Source: Aureobasidium sp. EXF-3400 (taxonomy: Eukaryota > Ascomycota > Dothideomycetes > Dothideales > Saccotheciaceae). From it: a DNA stretch of 11,616 nt. Under the pieces are notes generated by a model. It saw only the letters and a program-made list of their open reading frames with translations. It was not told the DNA's origin and made no database searches. Made by a program: the position numbers and the translations under genes. The DNA lies in the NCBI GenBank assembly GCA_024195585.1, contig SWBL01000680.1:1-11616 (forward strand). Direction: 5' to 3'. Shown in pieces: positions 9,951-11,616 of this stretch (positions within the stretch are counted from its first letter, which is position 1; the number at the start of each line of letters is the position of its first letter).

Positions 9951-11181
9951 GGCGTCAAATTCATAAGGTCATGCAACCTGTAATCAAACGTTGGGGTGCG
10001 CCAATCGTCAGCAAGAAGCCCGTACGACTCGACTTCGTTGTTCTTGGGTTTTCTTGGATTGAGAGCCCAGTAGCCAAAGTCTGCATCGGATTCACGCAGG
10101 AATCTGATCACATTCTTCCAATAATGCAAATCGCCTTTGTTAGGTTCAGCTGGGGCTCCAAATTCGCCTATCCAAACAGGAGCTTTGTCTTCATCGAGCA
10201 AGAAAGCCCAGTTGTGATGCATGTCTCTAGCGAAAGACTTGTAACTTCGATACCAATACGGTGCTAGGGATCCCCAGCCCGACCAGCCGTACACATGAGC
10301 TGAATAGACTAATTTGTCTGGGATACTGAGGATGACTGGACGGCTCTTGGCTCCAGAAACGTGGTTTGCGGATGAAACACCCTCGACGATCATCAACCAT
10401 TCCGGTTGTAATGCATGCAGCTGTTCAGCAGCTCTCTCAGCGGCCGCAGCCCATGAATCCCAAAGCAATTTGCCGGATGGCCCGCGGACTTCGTTGCGCA
10501 GGTCAACGCCAACAACGAGGGGATCGTGGATATGAGGCGACATCACGGCTATGAGGTTGCGAATCCAGTCCGCCTCGGTTTGTGAAACCCTACAAAAGGG
10601 CCCAAGGTAGCTGTTCTCCCATTTCGCGTCACAAAGATTGCCATCACAACACCATCGTGCCTGCGTAATATGGTTGTTGATGATGACAGCAATCCCAGTT
10701 TCTGTCAAGCTTTCAACGACGGCACGAAATATATCCAGCGCTCGAAGGCCGATGGGGTCTGCGTTTGCAACGAGTTGATCTGCTTGAATGACAAGTACCG
10801 GTTCTGGATGTCCAGTCCACCGGGTATCAAGAGCTCATCGCTGGCGCCGTACCAGTTGACGAATACCAATTTGAATCTCTGGCCGTATCTGTCGACTATA
10901 TGCCGACCAAGCGTCCGAAATGGTGCCCGCTTGGCTGGACAATCCTTCCTGGTCTCTTTCTTCTAGATAGAACTGGCGATGAGGTCGCCGCTAGGATAGC
11001 TGTCTAGGCTTGCAGGAGATTTGTTGTGTAGTAGAAGCATGTAGCAGACGAAGCAGATGCCCGCAGCGCTTGTCAGAATGACTGACCATGATATACCGAG
11101 CACCCTAAGAATAAGGACCGGTACTGCAGACCAAACGTTTTGGGCGAGCGAAGACGTGCATGTACAGCACAGTTGAGTCAT
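9951..11181 (-). pseudogene. membrane-anchored GH5 glycoside hydrolase pseudogene
   Basis: GH5 enzymes hydrolyse beta-glucans and related glycans with two catalytic Glu residues. From the ATG at 11181 the frame gives a membrane segment (ISWSVILTSAAGICFVCYML) and then a TAG at 10965-10963. Beyond it the same frame continues with RAPFRTLGRHIVD and FVNWYGASDELLIPGGLDIQ down to about 10800. There a deletion of roughly 25-30 codons shifts the frame and removes the conserved RLPFS-type segment expected here. The rest follows: VIQADQLVA, TETGIAVIINNH, GVDLRNEVRG with the acid/base Glu (10492-10490), HVYGWSGWGS, and VWIGEFGAP with the nucleophile Glu (10165-10163), then YGLLADDWRTPTFDYRL. Both catalytic residues survive, but a stop and a frameshift separate the parts. 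Homology ends near 9950, where the GT2 remnant begins. The ORF start at 10708 would be TTG and is not used. Confidence 0.8.
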
Positions 11182-11322
11182 CGTGTCTACCTTATGATGT
11201 GTGTGTGGGTTTGCGTGCCAGCTCCTTACGCCGAAATTGATGCACTTCGTGCTACGGCTCGTCTTTGGGAGGAAAACCCTGCGCTGACTGCACAAACGCC
11301 CAGCTCGTGGGGTAGTGTAAGG

Positions 11323-11328
11323 TATATA
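11323..11328 (-). promoter_or_regulatory. possible TATA box of the GH5 pseudogene
   Basis: TATATA lies about 145 bases upstream of the ATG at 11181. This is far for a TATA element unless the 5' UTR is long. Weak support. Confidence 0.25.
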
Positions 11329-11545
11329 CTTGCTGAATTTGGTGAGTAGAAGGTTGCTTGACTACTTGAGATTGTAGAGGAATGCCGCCATGACTTTATA
11401 CACCGAGCTTCCAGCTACCCGAGGCATCCGGCTGTCCCTAGTCTCCTGTCCTTCCACGTGTTACGATCCTGCCAATGACAGGGTCGCACAGCCTGCTCTG
11501 TTGTTCTCCGCACCTTGCAGTGTGGATGTTACATGGCATGGAATA

Positions 11546-11603
11546 AGTAGAATATTGGCATATGCCACTGATTTTCAGTAGAATATTCTACCTAGTTGGC
11601 ATA
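11546..11603. repeat. AT-rich direct repeats and palindromes at the right edge
   Basis: AGTAGAATATT occurs at 11546-11556 and 11577-11587, and TTGGCATA at 11555-11562 and 11596-11603. Two perfect palindromes overlap them: TGGCATATGCCA (11556-11567) and GTAGAATATTCTAC (11578-11591). The cluster runs to the window end, so it may be the edge of a larger repeat. Confidence 0.65.
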
Positions 11604-11616
11604 GAATAGAATCGCC

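Larger units (their letters stand above)
11182..11616. other. upstream region of the GH5 pseudogene, no further gene seen
   Basis: Frames here are short and without motifs. A CACGTG hexamer lies near 11456 and could be a bHLH-factor site. The last 70 bases carry AT-rich repeats, listed separately. Confidence 0.4.

Noticed and set aside
9830..10708. Separate intact GH5 gene starting at 10708
   Set aside because: The start would be TTG inside a conserved stretch (VVESLTETGIAVI); homology extends upstream in the same frame and then in a shifted frame, so this is the 3' part of a broken gene.
10786..10810. Intron to explain the GH5 frame change
   Set aside because: The only donor and acceptor at the junction would make an intron of about 16 nt, and the missing protein segment would still be absent.

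Overview
The window comes from a filamentous ascomycete (Pezizomycotina; a Sordariomycete is my guess, no species can be named). Evidence: short 50-70 nt GT-AG introns that interrupt recognisable fungal protein families, a Zn(II)2Cys6 transcription factor, an Aim6-like protein, a fungal-type UDP-galactopyranose mutase, and a fungal hAT transposase. Three genes look intact or nearly so. They lie in a block flanked by decayed genes and transposable-element debris.

Left part (1-2483, + strand): the 3' half of a hAT DNA transposon, with a transposase frame open to the left window edge and a dense array of CCAGTTC inverted repeats behind it. The transposon appears to sit inside a UDP-galactopyranose mutase gene. 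Mutase homology resumes in mid-codon at base 1287, exactly where a CAGNG-type hAT end would finish. The mutase is a pseudogene: two TAG stops, two one-base deletions, an in-frame deletion and no N-terminal third in view.

Middle (3432-8983, all - strand): a five-exon Zn2Cys6 transcription factor with one doubtful intron; a repeat-like intergenic block with a degenerate tRNA-like sequence, a short tandem repeat and three palindromes; a three-exon PAP2 lipid phosphate phosphatase; and a two-exon membrane-anchored Aim6-like PI-PLC/GDPD-type protein. The last two both belong to lipid or phosphodiester families and lie in tandem, but a joint role is only an inference.

Right part (9610-11181, - strand): a membrane-anchored GH5 glycoside hydrolase pseudogene, joined at about 9950 to the C-terminal tail of a cellulose-synthase-like GT2 glycosyltransferase, also broken by a TAG. 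This looks like the collapsed remnant of a glucan synthase plus glucanase pair.

The main story is decay of cell-wall polysaccharide genes (galactofuranose and beta-glucan) around a small conserved core. All four premature stops are TAG. Three of them are explained by C-to-T changes at CpA, the repeat-induced point mutation (RIP) type. No wholly new system was recognised.
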